Positions 52,860 to 61,659 of a stretch of DNA of 64,000 bases are shown one piece after another. Within the stretch, counting starts at the first letter, position 1. The number at the start of each line of letters is the position of its first letter. The DNA lies in contig JBBDWU010000038.1 of NCBI GenBank assembly GCA_040902725.1, forward strand, positions 236,843-300,842, in the 5' to 3' direction. The notes beneath the pieces are model-generated. The model searched no databases. It saw only the letters and a list, made by a program, of their open reading frames with translations, and had not been told where the DNA came from. The DNA comes from JACVRU01 sp040902725 (lineage in GTDB: Bacteria; Actinomycetota; Thermoleophilia; Gaiellales; Gaiellaceae). The translations under genes and the position numbers were made by a program.

Positions 52860-54796
52860 TCGTCGCCCTTCTCGGCCTCCGCTCGCGTCTTGATCTCCTC
52901 GACCACGGTCGGGTCGGCGAGGGTGGTCGTGTCCCCGAGCGGCCGCTCGTCGGCCACGTCCCGGAGCAGGCGGCGCATGATCTTGCCGCTGCGGGTCTTC
53001 GGCAGCTCGGGCGTGAAGACGACGTTGGCGGGCTTGGCGATCGGGCCGATCTTGCGCGCGACGTGGTCGCGCAGCACCTCCATCGCCTCGACCGACGGCT
53101 CCTGGCCGCCCTTCAGCGTCACGTAGGCGACGATCGCCTGGCCGGTGACGGGGTCGCTGCGGCCGCAGACGGCGGCCTCGGCCACGGAGGGATGGTCGAC
53201 GAGCGCGCTCTCGACCTCGATCGTCGAGATCCGATGGCCGGAGACGTTCATGACGTCGTCGACGCGGCCCAGCAGCCAGAAGTCGCCGTCCTCGTCGAGC
53301 CGCGCCCCGTCGCCCGCGAAGTAGACGCCCTCGAAGCGCGACCAGTAAGTCTCCACGTAGCGCTCGTGGTCGTTGTGGATCCCGCGCAGCATCGCGGGCC
53401 AGGGGCGGCGGAGGACGAGATAGCCGCCCGCGCCGGGCGGGACCTCGTTCCCCTGGTCGTCGAAGACGGCGGCGTCGACGCCGGGGAACGGCCGCGTCGC
53501 CGAGCCCGGCTTCGTCGTCGTCACCCCCGGCAGCGGCGTGATCAGGATCATCCCGGTCTCCGTCTGCCACCACGTGTCGACGATCGGCGTGCGATCGCCG
53601 CCGACGTGCTCGCGGTACCACATCCAAGCCTCGGGGTTGATCGGCTCGCCGACGGAGCCGAGGAGCCGCAGCGAGGAGAGATCGTGCTGCTTCGCGTGCT
53701 CAGGCCCCCACTTCATGTGCGCGCGGATCGCGGTCGGGGCCGTGTAGAGGATCGTGACGCCGTAGCGCTCGACGATGTCCCACCAGCGGTCCTGCCGCGG
53801 GAAGTCGGGCGTCCCCTCGTAGATCACACCGGTCGCCGCGTTGCAGAGCGGCCCGTAGACGATGTAGCTGTGGCCGGTGACCCAGCCGACATCGGCCGCG
53901 CACCAGTAGACGTCGCTCTCGGGCTTGAGGTCGAAGATGTAGTGGTGCGTCGCCGCGGTGCCGACGAGGTAGCCGCCGGTGGTGTGGACGATGCCCTTCG
54001 GCTTGGCCGTGGTGCCGCTCGTGTAGAGCAGGTAGAGGAGATCCTCGGAGTCCATCGGCTCGGGCGGACATTTGGAGTCGTCCGTCGCGACCTCGTCCCA
54101 CCAGACGTCGCGCCCTTCCGTCCAGCCGACGTCGCCGCCCGTCCGGCGGAGGACGACGACGGCGCGGACGCCGGGGCTCGAGGCGAGCGCGTCGTCGGCG
54201 TTCGCCTTCAGCGGAACGCGCTGGCCGCGCCGCCAGCCCTCGTCCTGGGTCACGAGCACCTCGCAGCCCATGTCGTTGAGCCGGTCGGCGAGCGACTCGG
54301 CCGAGAAGCCGCCGAAGACGACCGTGTGGGGCGCCCCGAGGCGCGCGCAGGCGAGCATCGCCACCGGGAGCTCGGGGACCATGCCCATGTAGATCCCGAC
54401 CGCCGTCCCCTTCTTCACGCCCAGCGCCTTGAGCGCGTTCGCGAAGCGGACGACGTCGGTCTGGAGCTCGGCGTAGGTGATCGTGCGGCGGTCGTCCGCG
54501 GGCTCGCCCTCCCAGAAGTAGGCGACACGCTCGCCGAGCCCGCTCTCGACGTGGCGGTCGACGCAGTTGTAGGCGACGTTGAGCTTGCCGCCGAGGTACC
54601 AATTCGCGTAGGGGAGCTCCCACTCGTAGAGCTCGGTGAAGGGCTCGAACCAGGTCACGCGCTCGCGTCCCTCTCCCTCCCAGAAGTCCTCGAAGCTGCG
54701 CTCGTAGATCTCCGGCTTGGCGTTCGCCTGGGCCGCGAACTCCGGGTCGGGCGGGTAGCGCCGCTCCTCGAGCAGCATCGTCTCGATGGCGGTCAT
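52856..54796 (-). CDS. acs: Acetyl-CoA synthetase
   Basis: A 646-residue AMP-forming acetate:CoA ligase. N-terminal FEDFWEGEGRERVTWFEPF, P-loop LLYTSGTTAKPKGIVHTTGGY, VDTWWQTETGMILITPLPG with the acetate-pocket Trp, FAGDGARLDEDGDFWLLGRVDDVMNVSGHR and the acetylatable lysine in PKTRSGKIMRRLLR. It makes acetyl-CoA from acetate. ATG overlaps the M24 peptidase stop (ATGA). Confidence 0.96.
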   Translation of the reverse strand: MTAIETMLLEERRYPPDPEFAAQANAKPEIYERSFEDFWEGEGRERVTWFEPFTELYEWELPYANWYLGGKLNVAYNCVDRHVESGLGERVAYFWEGEPADDRRTITYAELQTDVVRFANALKALGVKKGTAVGIYMGMVPELPVAMLACARLGAPHTVVFGGFSAESLADRLNDMGCEVLVTQDEGWRRGQRVPLKANADDALASSPGVRAVVVLRRTGGDVGWTEGRDVWWDEVATDDSKCPPEPMDSEDLLYLLYTSGTTAKPKGIVHTTGGYLVGTAATHHYIFDLKPESDVYWCAADVGWVTGHSYIVYGPLCNAATGVIYEGTPDFPRQDRWWDIVERYGVTILYTAPTAIRAHMKWGPEHAKQHDLSSLRLLGSVGEPINPEAWMWYREHVGGDRTPIVDTWWQTETGMILITPLPGVTTTKPGSATRPFPGVDAAVFDDQGNEVPPGAGGYLVLRRPWPAMLRGIHNDHERYVETYWSRFEGVYFAGDGARLDEDGDFWLLGRVDDVMNVSGHRISTIEVESALVDHPSVAEAAVCGRSDPVTGQAIVAYVTLKGGQEPSVEAMEVLRDHVARKIGPIAKPANVVFTPELPKTRSGKIMRRLLRDVADERPLGDTTTLADPTVVEEIKTRAEAEKGDE

Positions 54797-55887
54797 GAGA
54801 AGCCGTACGGAAAGTCGGTCAGGTTCTCGCAGCCGTCCGCGGTGACGAGGACGAGGTCCTCGAGCCGGCAGCCGCCGTAGCCCGAGCGGTAGAGGCCGGG
54901 CTCCACGGCCACGACGTCCCCGGCGACCAGCGGCTCGCCGCTGCGGCCGAGCGACGGCGCCTCGTGCACCTCGAGGCCGACCCCGTGGCCGAGGGAATGG
55001 AAGAAGCCGTCGACGAGCACCTCGCCCGGCTCCTTGGAGAGCTGCGTCTTGTGACCGTGCTCCTGGAAGAGGTCGCAGACGAGGCGGTGGAGCTCGGCGC
55101 CGGGGATGCCGGGCTGGATCGCCGCGAGCGCCAGGTCGAGCCCCTCCTTGCACAGCCGGTGCCACTCCACGAGCTCGTCGGAGGGCTCGCCGACGACGAA
55201 CGTGCGCGTCATGTCGGCGTAGCAGCCGCTGGCGCGGTCGCGCGGGAAGAGGTCGATGACGACGGGCTCGCCGGCGGCGATCGGCCCCGAGCCGGCCTCG
55301 TGGCCGATCGCGCTCTGCGCGCCGTGGGAGACGATGATCTCGTCGGCGATCGCGTCGTGCTCGCCGAAGACGCGCTCGATCGCGGCGCGGATCTCCTCGC
55401 TCGTCACGCCTTCCGCCAGCAGCTCCTTCGCGGCGCGCATCCCCGCCTCGCAGGCCTTCTGGGCACGCCGGATCCCTGCCAGCTCGGCCTCGGTCTTGAC
55501 CCGCCGGCGCGCTACGAAGAGGTCGCGCTCCGGGACGACCTGGACGCCGCTCTGCCAGAGCTTCTGCGCGAGCCCGAGCGGGAAGGTCCAGGGCGCGACC
55601 GCCTCGCTGATCCCGAACTGCTCGCACGCGGTCGCCCAAACCTCGAGCTCGGCGAGGTCGCGGTGCATCCCGCCCGCGAGCAGCTCGTCGATGCCGAACT
55701 CCTCCATCGCGTGCACCTCGAGCCCAGGCTCGGCCTGGCGCACGCGCGCGACCTCGAGGGCGGAGACGACGACGTGCCGCGAGCCGTTGCTCTCCGCGTA
55801 CAGGAACGGGTCGGGCACCGCGACGGGCACCTCGTGGCGCAGCTCCGGCGAGCGCATGGTGTCGCCGTGGATGAGCACGTCGGCCAT
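54793..55887 (-). CDS. M24-family metallopeptidase (Xaa-Pro aminopeptidase-like)
   Basis: A 364-residue pita-bread peptidase with all five metal ligands: Asp in VIDLFPRD, Asp in CYADMTRTF, His in FHSLGHGVGLEVHE, Glu in AVEPGLYRSG and Glu in CRLEDLVLV. It should remove N-terminal residues before proline. First gene of a coupled operon with acs and the beta-lactamase-fold gene. ATG 55887 lies 7 nt after TAGACT on the minus strand; an upstream in-frame start is less likely. Confidence 0.92.
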   Translation of the reverse strand: MADVLIHGDTMRSPELRHEVPVAVPDPFLYAESNGSRHVVVSALEVARVRQAEPGLEVHAMEEFGIDELLAGGMHRDLAELEVWATACEQFGISEAVAPWTFPLGLAQKLWQSGVQVVPERDLFVARRRVKTEAELAGIRRAQKACEAGMRAAKELLAEGVTSEEIRAAIERVFGEHDAIADEIIVSHGAQSAIGHEAGSGPIAAGEPVVIDLFPRDRASGCYADMTRTFVVGEPSDELVEWHRLCKEGLDLALAAIQPGIPGAELHRLVCDLFQEHGHKTQLSKEPGEVLVDGFFHSLGHGVGLEVHEAPSLGRSGEPLVAGDVVAVEPGLYRSGYGGCRLEDLVLVTADGCENLTDFPYGFS

Positions 55888-55932
55888 CGCGGCGAGTCTA
55901 TGCACGCCGGCAGGTGCTGTGATACTCGGGCG

Positions 55933-56067
55933 ATGCTGCGCGCGCCCGGGGTCGCCGTCGTCGCTCTCGCCGTGGCCCCCTCGGCGAGCGCGGCGCTCCC
56001 GCGCGCGACCGGACAGGCCGTATCACGCCGCGACGACTCGTTCCGTAGACAACCGAATATCGTTTGA
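55933..56067 (+). pseudogene. Truncated exported-protein ORF at island edge
   Basis: A 44-codon ORF: a clean signal peptide (MLRAPGVAVVALAVAPSASA) followed by only about 24 residues that lose any pattern (ending DSFRRQPNIV). The ATG is 6 nt after GATACT, the same start context as other genes. It looks like the 5' end of a secreted-protein gene cut off where the lower-GC segment begins. A genuine small secreted peptide is the alternative. Confidence 0.45.
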
Positions 56068-56160
56068 TTCACGGTTCATAACGCCTTGCGTGTCAGGCTC
56101 TCCCCTGCACAGGCAGTGGGTGCGAGCTGTTGCCCGGCCGAGCTTGTTCAACTGAGCTAT

Positions 56161-56193
56161 TTCGTAGTAGGTTCGCTTTCGTAGTAAGTTCGC
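56161..56193. repeat. Tandem 16-bp direct repeat
   Basis: TTCGTAGTAGGTTCGC (56161-56176) and TTCGTAGTAAGTTCGC (56178-56193) differ at one base, period 17 bp. They lie in lower-GC DNA between the truncated ORF and the phospholipase gene, and could be a binding site or a duplication scar. The rest of 56068-56321 holds no supported gene. Confidence 0.7.
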
Positions 56194-56321
56194 ACCGTGG
56201 AGTCGTTGAACGGCTGCCTCCGCCACCCTCGGCCACGTCGATCGAGGGTTGGACTTCTCCCGACTGGACGATGCGGTCCCGTCCCCCGTGGACCGGGAGA
56301 AGCTGCCGGGGGTGAAAACAC

Positions 56322-57548
56322 TTGACGGCTCCTCGGGTTCTGCCGGTCGTCGCCCGAGGGGCTCTCAGCGCGACGCTGATCGCTGCTGCGGTGATCGTCG
56401 GAGGCGCAGTCGCTGCGCCGGAGAATCGCGCGGACTCGCGCGCTCAAGCGGACGCCATCATGAGCATGAACTACGGGGCGTTCATCGCACTCAAGAACGA
56501 TACGGCAGCACGGCCGACAGCCTTCGACTGGAGCTCAGACGGGTGCAGCGGGGTACCAATACTTAGGGAGCTGTACAGCAATCTCTTCAATCGGCCGTGC
56601 CAGATGCACGACTTCGGCTATCGCAACTACGGCAACTGGCTACGTCTCGGAAGGAATGAGGAAACGCGTTCCTGGATCGACGATCGCTTCGAATCGGAGA
56701 TGGTCCGGCTCTGCAACAACAGCTTCACCCGCTGGTGGCAGAAGGCGAACAAGGTCGCGTGCGTCCTGCAAGCTGGCGCCGTCTGGACGTTTGTCCGGAC
56801 GAACTGGCTGGCGCGCCAAGCCTTCTACGGGTTGAAAGTCGCTCCGCCGCCGCCGCCAACATCAGGACCAGCCCCAGCGCCGACGCCGACCCCAACGCCA
56901 ACGCCAACGCCCCCGCCAACACCTGGCCCGACACCGACCCCGGCGCCGGCGCCCGCGCCTGGGCCGAGCGTGCCCCCGGGAGCAGTATTGACGATCAGCC
57001 GGGGTGGATCCATCGGCGGCGGCAAGTCATCGATCAACGTGTCGGCGAGAGGGCTGCGGGCGAATACGAGCTTCGCCGTCGGCTGCTGGGAGACGTCGGA
57101 TCCGTCTGGCAACGGCGGCTCGCAGGTGGCGAGCTTCTCGTTCACCAGCGACGCGTCGGGGAACTGGAACGGCTCTGGCTGCGCGACCGTCACTTCGGCG
57201 TACACGAATTTGCGGATCGGCCCCAACCTGATCTGGTCGAACACGCTCGCGCCGATGGCCGCGACTCCGCCACCGCCTCCGCCGTCCCCTGTTGCGACTA
57301 TGGGCAAGGGGCCAGCAGCGCCGTCGGGCTACTGGTACGTAATCACGCTGAGCCGCTACCCCGCGAACGCGTCGATCTCGGTGACCTGTCGGGATAGCGT
57401 CGATCCAGGCGGATTCCGAACGTTCACGGCTAGCACGAGTGGCTCTGGCTCATACTCCTCGGGGGGCCAGTGCTATTCCGGCGACCGTGGCGACCACTGG
57501 TTCACAACGGCCTCACCGACGGTGTCCTCGAACCGGGTCAACTGGTAA
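56322..57548 (+). CDS. Secreted prokaryotic phospholipase A2
   Basis: A 408-residue exported protein. Signal peptide (about 1-32), then a prokaryotic PLA2 domain with DWSSDGCSG (69-77) and the catalytic pair in CQMHDFGYRNYG (His96, Asp97), then a (PT)n/PA-rich linker (about 172-220), and a C-terminal beta-rich domain with paired cysteines (VGCWETSDPSGNGG, VTCRDSVDPGG) that appears as two related repeats. It should cleave phospholipids outside the cell. The TTG start follows GGGGGTG at 8 nt. DNA is visibly poorer in GC than its neighbours (35 of 60 bases in 56461-56520), suggesting horizontal acquisition. Confidence 0.85.
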   Translation: MTAPRVLPVVARGALSATLIAAAVIVGGAVAAPENRADSRAQADAIMSMNYGAFIALKNDTAARPTAFDWSSDGCSGVPILRELYSNLFNRPCQMHDFGYRNYGNWLRLGRNEETRSWIDDRFESEMVRLCNNSFTRWWQKANKVACVLQAGAVWTFVRTNWLARQAFYGLKVAPPPPPTSGPAPAPTPTPTPTPTPPPTPGPTPTPAPAPAPGPSVPPGAVLTISRGGSIGGGKSSINVSARGLRANTSFAVGCWETSDPSGNGGSQVASFSFTSDASGNWNGSGCATVTSAYTNLRIGPNLIWSNTLAPMAATPPPPPPSPVATMGKGPAAPSGYWYVITLSRYPANASISVTCRDSVDPGGFRTFTASTSGSGSYSSGGQCYSGDRGDHWFTTASPTVSSNRVNW

Positions 57549-57843
57549 TCGCCAGCGCGTCACTTCGCGGACGCGACCGCGAATCGTTTGCGTGGGTCTC
57601 ACGGGCAAGCTCGGCGCCGTGTTCTCCTGTGACGAGCCCGTGACCCCGGGCGATCCGGACGAAATAGATCTCGCGCCAGTCGCGGAAGGGCATCCTCAGC
57701 CTGGATCTCTTCCCCCGAAACCAAAGCACCACGTTCGAGTTATCGCTCGGCTAATGAGGAACCCGTGAAGATCGGGTCGTGAGCCCAGGTGGGCAGCTTG
57801 CTGCCTGGTCGACGCGCGGCAGCGGATACATAGACTCAGAGGC
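57549..57843. other. Intergenic region, no supported gene
   Basis: About 295 bases of mixed composition between the phospholipase and the amidohydrolase. Short ORFs on both strands have no recognisable family or start signal. The last 13 bases carry the TAGACT promoter of the next gene. Confidence 0.6.
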
Positions 57844-58998
57844 GTGGAGCAGGCGCTCGAGCGGGCCCAGGAGCTGATCGCGAGCTACGACGACGAGCTG
57901 CGTCGCGAGCTGCCTCGCGGGGCCGAGATCTTCGACGCGCACACGCACCTCGGCAGCGACATCGACGGCATGACCGGGCAGTTCGAGGAGCTGCTGGGGA
58001 CGATGGAGCGCTACGGGACCGCGCGCTCGTTCATGTTCTGCCTCGACGAGCCCGACCGCGAGCCCGGCTTCCAGGCCCCGAACGACCGGACGCTGGAGCA
58101 CGCGGAGCGCAGCGACGGCCGGCTGATCCCGTTCGTCCGGCTCGACCTGACCGCCGACCCGATCGGCGAGGCCGCCCGCTGCCTCGACCGCGGCGCCCGC
58201 GGGATCAAGCTCCACCCGCGCGCGCAGAAGTTCATGCTCACCGACGAGCGGCTCGCGCCCATCTTCGCGATCGCGGCCGAGCGCAGCGTCCCGATCCTGA
58301 TCCACGGCGGCCGCGGCCTGCCGCCGATCGCGGACGACCTGGCGCGCCTCGTCGAGGCCTACCCCACCGTCCAGCTGATCATCGCCCACGCCGGCATCGC
58401 CGATCTCGCGGGGCTCGCCGGCCTGCTCGCGGGCAAGGCGGGCGTCTTCTTCGACACCTCCGTGTGGAGCCCGCTCGACCTGCTCGACCTCTTCCGCCTC
58501 GTCCCGCCCGAGCAGATCCTTTACGCCTCGGACTACCCCTACGGCCAGCAGCCGGCCTCGCTGCTGCTCTCCGTCAAGGCGGCCAAGCTCGGCGGCTTCG
58601 ACGAGACCCAGCTGCGGGCGATGCTGTGGGACAACGCCGCCGGCATCGCCGCGGGCGAGCCTCCGCCGGATCCGACCACTCCGACGGGCAGCGAGACCTT
58701 CTCCCAGCCGCTGACCTTCGCGCGCATCCACCAGTACCTCTCGATGGCGACGCCCCTGCTCTGGACGCGCCAGACCGACACGGTCGGCGTCCTCGGCCTC
58801 GCGCTCAACGCCTGCTACGAGCCGAACGGCGGGCACCAGCTCCAGACGGAGCAGATCAAGGAGCTGCTGCTCGCGGCGCGCGACATCTGGCGCGGCCTGC
58901 CCGAGATCGAGGAGGAGGGCGAGAAGATCGTGGCCGCGCGCGCCACCTTCCGCCTCGTCCACATCGCCGACATCCTGGCGGTGACGACCGGTGCTTGA
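57844..58998 (+). CDS. Amidohydrolase-family protein (TIM barrel)
   Basis: A 384-residue amidohydrolase_2-type protein. Metal-binding DAHTHLGSD (HxH) near residue 33, GIKLHPRAQKF, ILIHGGRG, LIIAHAGIAD and YASDYPYGQQ supply the usual ligands; a C-terminal extension of about 120 residues is helical. Substrate unknown; related enzymes hydrolyse or decarboxylate cyclic acids. GTG start 7 nt after TAGACT (57831-57836). First gene of the molybdenum hydroxylase operon, overlapping the next gene by 8 bp. Confidence 0.85.
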   Translation: MEQALERAQELIASYDDELRRELPRGAEIFDAHTHLGSDIDGMTGQFEELLGTMERYGTARSFMFCLDEPDREPGFQAPNDRTLEHAERSDGRLIPFVRLDLTADPIGEAARCLDRGARGIKLHPRAQKFMLTDERLAPIFAIAAERSVPILIHGGRGLPPIADDLARLVEAYPTVQLIIAHAGIADLAGLAGLLAGKAGVFFDTSVWSPLDLLDLFRLVPPEQILYASDYPYGQQPASLLLSVKAAKLGGFDETQLRAMLWDNAAGIAAGEPPPDPTTPTGSETFSQPLTFARIHQYLSMATPLLWTRQTDTVGVLGLALNACYEPNGGHQLQTEQIKELLLAARDIWRGLPEIEEEGEKIVAARATFRLVHIADILAVTTGA

Positions 58999-59428
58999 GT
59001 TGTCGATCAACGGCGGCGCCTACGAGAGCCGCGCCGAGGTCGGCAAGACGCTGCTCGAGGTGCTGCGCGACGAGCTCGGCCTGACGGGGACGAAGCTCGC
59101 CTGCGGCGAGGGGCATTGCGGCGCCTGCACGGTGCTACTCGACGGCGCGCCGGCGCTCTCCTGCATCACGCTGGCCCACACCGTCGGCACGCGCGACGTG
59201 ACGACGATCGAGGGGCTGCGCGACCATCCGCTGGTCGGCGCCTTCGTGCGCGCGGATGCGCTCCAGTGCGGCTTCTGCACGCCCGGGCAGATCGTCTCGG
59301 CCGTCGCGCTCGTCGAGGCGAACCCGTCCCCGAGCCGCGACGAGATCCGGCACCGGATGGCCGGCAACATCTGCCGCTGCGGCGCCTACCCCCGCATCGA
59401 GGAGGCGATTCTCGCGTGGCGCGGCTGA
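58991..59428 (+). CDS. Molybdenum hydroxylase [2Fe-2S] subunit
   Basis: A 145-residue CoxS/XdhC/YagT-type subunit. Plant-type cluster motif CGEGHCGACTVLLDG plus Cys in ALSC, and the second cluster CGFCTPGQI and CRCGAYPRI. It carries electrons from the Mo site to FAD. GTG start inside the amidohydrolase gene. Confidence 0.93.
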   Translation: MLELSINGGAYESRAEVGKTLLEVLRDELGLTGTKLACGEGHCGACTVLLDGAPALSCITLAHTVGTRDVTTIEGLRDHPLVGAFVRADALQCGFCTPGQIVSAVALVEANPSPSRDEIRHRMAGNICRCGAYPRIEEAILAWRG

Positions 59429-61659
59429 TCAAGACCGAGAAGGAGGTCGAGGGCCGCTACGAGGAGACGTGGGTCGTCGTCGAGGAGGACGTGCTCGACC
59501 AGTGGCCCGCGGGGCCGCTCGAGGTCGTCGGCCGCGACGCCGAGCGCATCGACGGGCTCGAGCGCGCCCGCGGCGAGGCGCTCTACACCGCCGACCTGAA
59601 GCTCCCCGGAATGCTCCACGCCGCGGTGCTGCGCAGCCCTTACGCGCGCGCGCACGTGAAGCGGATCGACCTGGAGCCCGCGCTGGCGGCGCCGGGCGTG
59701 CGCGCGGTCGCCGGGCCGGGCGACGTCCACGTCCTCACCGACTCGCCGGGCTATCCCGGCCAGGCCGTGGCCGCCGTCGCCGCGGAGACCTTCCACCAGG
59801 CCCGCGAGGCCGTGAAGCTGATCGACGTGGAGTGGGATGTGCTCGAGCCGCTGCTCGACCCGGAGGAGGCGATCGCCCGCGGCGAGCTCGTCGAGGAGCC
59901 GCGCCGCTACGAGCGCGGCGACCTGGAGCGCGGCCTCGCCGAGGCGGACGTGGTCGTCGAGGCCGAGTACCGCACGCAGACGCTGCTCCACAACTCGATG
60001 GAGACGCACCAGTCGATCTGCCGCTGGCACGGCGACGGCAAGCTCGACGTCTACATCTCGACGCAGTTCATCTGGGGCGTGCGCGACTCGGTCGCGAGCC
60101 AGCTGGGGCTGAACCCGGACGACGTCCGCGTCGTATGCGAGTTCATGGGCGGCGGCTTCGGCTCGAAGAACGGCCCGGGCGACTACACGTACATCGGCGC
60201 CGAGCTGGCGAAGCGCAGCGGCCGGCCGGTCAAGTGCGCGCTCACGCGGCGCGAGGAGAACACGGCCACCGGCAACCGGAACGCGACGATCCAGCGGCTG
60301 GTCGCCGGGGCGAAGGCCGACGGGACGCTGACCGCGCTCGGCGGCGACTACGTGAACGCGGTCGGCTGGGCGGGCTTCTCGCCGATGACGGGCGGGCCGA
60401 TGCAGTACCTCTACGCCTGCGACAACGTGCGGGTGGTGGAGCACGGCGCGAAGCTGAACACGCCGCCGAACGCGGCGTTCCGCGCCCCCGGGTTCGTGGA
60501 GGGCACGTTCGGGCTGGAATGCATCCTCGACGAGCTCGCCGCGAAGCTCGGCGTCGACCCGCTCGAGCTGCGCCGCCTCAACTACGCGGACGACGACGCC
60601 GACGGCCGCTCCTACTCCTCCAAGAACCTCGCGGAGTGCTACCGGCTCGCGGAGCCGCACTGGGCGCGGCGGGACGACGTGCACGCCCGCAGCGAGGGCC
60701 AGTGGAAGCGCGGCATCGGCCTGGCGAGCCAGGTCTGGTTCGGGGGCGGCGGGCCGCCGTCCTACGCGTGGGTGCGAATCGGTGCGGACGGGCGCGCGAC
60801 CGTGGTGACGGCCATGCAGGACATCGGCACCGGCTCGCGCACGGCGATGGCTCAGATCGCGGCCGAGGAGCTCGGGCTGCCACTCGACCGCGTGGACGTC
60901 GTCCTGGGCGATTCCGCGCGCGGGCCGTACGCGTCCATCTCCGCCGGCTCGTCGACGATCCCGAGCATGGGCCCCGCGGTGCGCTCGGCGGCCGCCGACG
61001 CGGGGCGGCAGCTGCTGGAGATCGCCGCGCAGCGCTACGACAAGGAGCAGCGCGTGCTCTCGCTGAAGGGCGGCAACGTCGTCTCGCAGGACGGCGGCTC
61101 GTGGCCGCTCGCCGGCCTCTGCGAGCTGCTCGGCGACGGCCAGATCCTCGGCAGCGGCGCGCGCGGGCCGAACCCGACCGGCATGCGCATCCTGACCTTC
61201 GGCGTCCAGGTCGCCGAGGTGGCGGTGGACGTCGAGACCGGCGAGGTGCGGGTGGAGCGCGTCGCCGCGATCCACGACGTCGGCCGCATCGTCAATCCGC
61301 TGGGCGCGCGCAGCCAGGTGGAGGGCGGCATCGTGCAGGCGATCGGGCACACGCTCTCGGAGGACCGGCTGATCGATCCTCAGACGGGCATCGTGCTGAC
61401 GCAGACGCTCGACGCCTACCGGATGCCGACGATCGCGGACGTGCCCGAGATCGTCGCCGAGTTCGTCGACGAGCCCGACAAACACCTGACGAACCTCGGG
61501 TCGAAGGGGCTCGGCGAGCCGCCGATCATCCCGACCGCGGCCGCGATCGCCAACGCGATCCGCGATGCAACCGGGGCCGACGTTCGCTCCGTGCCCGTGA
61601 CCCGCGAGGAGATGTTGAGGGCCCTCAGGGAGGCTCGCGTTGGAGCTATACCGGCCTAG
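59416..61659 (+). CDS. Molybdenum hydroxylase large subunit (YagR/Xdh type)
   Basis: A 747-residue molybdopterin-binding subunit. N-terminal a/b hammerhead domain (about 30-140), FMGGGFGSK, AAFRAPGFVEGTFGLE at the position of the active-site loop, QDIGTGSRTAMAQIAAEELG, and the catalytic Glu in SKGLGEPPIIP. The AFRAPG loop groups it with YagR/PaoC-like aldehyde or heterocycle hydroxylases; the AYXCSFR loop of form I CO dehydrogenase is absent. GTG start overlaps the iron-sulfur subunit by 13 bp. Confidence 0.9.
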   Translation: MARLIKTEKEVEGRYEETWVVVEEDVLDQWPAGPLEVVGRDAERIDGLERARGEALYTADLKLPGMLHAAVLRSPYARAHVKRIDLEPALAAPGVRAVAGPGDVHVLTDSPGYPGQAVAAVAAETFHQAREAVKLIDVEWDVLEPLLDPEEAIARGELVEEPRRYERGDLERGLAEADVVVEAEYRTQTLLHNSMETHQSICRWHGDGKLDVYISTQFIWGVRDSVASQLGLNPDDVRVVCEFMGGGFGSKNGPGDYTYIGAELAKRSGRPVKCALTRREENTATGNRNATIQRLVAGAKADGTLTALGGDYVNAVGWAGFSPMTGGPMQYLYACDNVRVVEHGAKLNTPPNAAFRAPGFVEGTFGLECILDELAAKLGVDPLELRRLNYADDDADGRSYSSKNLAECYRLAEPHWARRDDVHARSEGQWKRGIGLASQVWFGGGGPPSYAWVRIGADGRATVVTAMQDIGTGSRTAMAQIAAEELGLPLDRVDVVLGDSARGPYASISAGSSTIPSMGPAVRSAAADAGRQLLEIAAQRYDKEQRVLSLKGGNVVSQDGGSWPLAGLCELLGDGQILGSGARGPNPTGMRILTFGVQVAEVAVDVETGEVRVERVAAIHDVGRIVNPLGARSQVEGGIVQAIGHTLSEDRLIDPQTGIVLTQTLDAYRMPTIADVPEIVAEFVDEPDKHLTNLGSKGLGEPPIIPTAAAIANAIRDATGADVRSVPVTREEMLRALREARVGAIPA

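Noticed and set aside
56023..56226. 67-codon minus-strand ORF in the island edge
   Set aside because: No recognisable transposase or integrase motif; composition looks random.
57538..57732. 64-codon minus-strand ORF after the phospholipase
   Set aside because: Readable but without start signal, family or conserved context; too weak to call.
55888..57843. Insertion sequence or integrase at the phospholipase island
   Set aside because: Looked for terminal inverted repeats, target duplications and transposase motifs; none could be supported.
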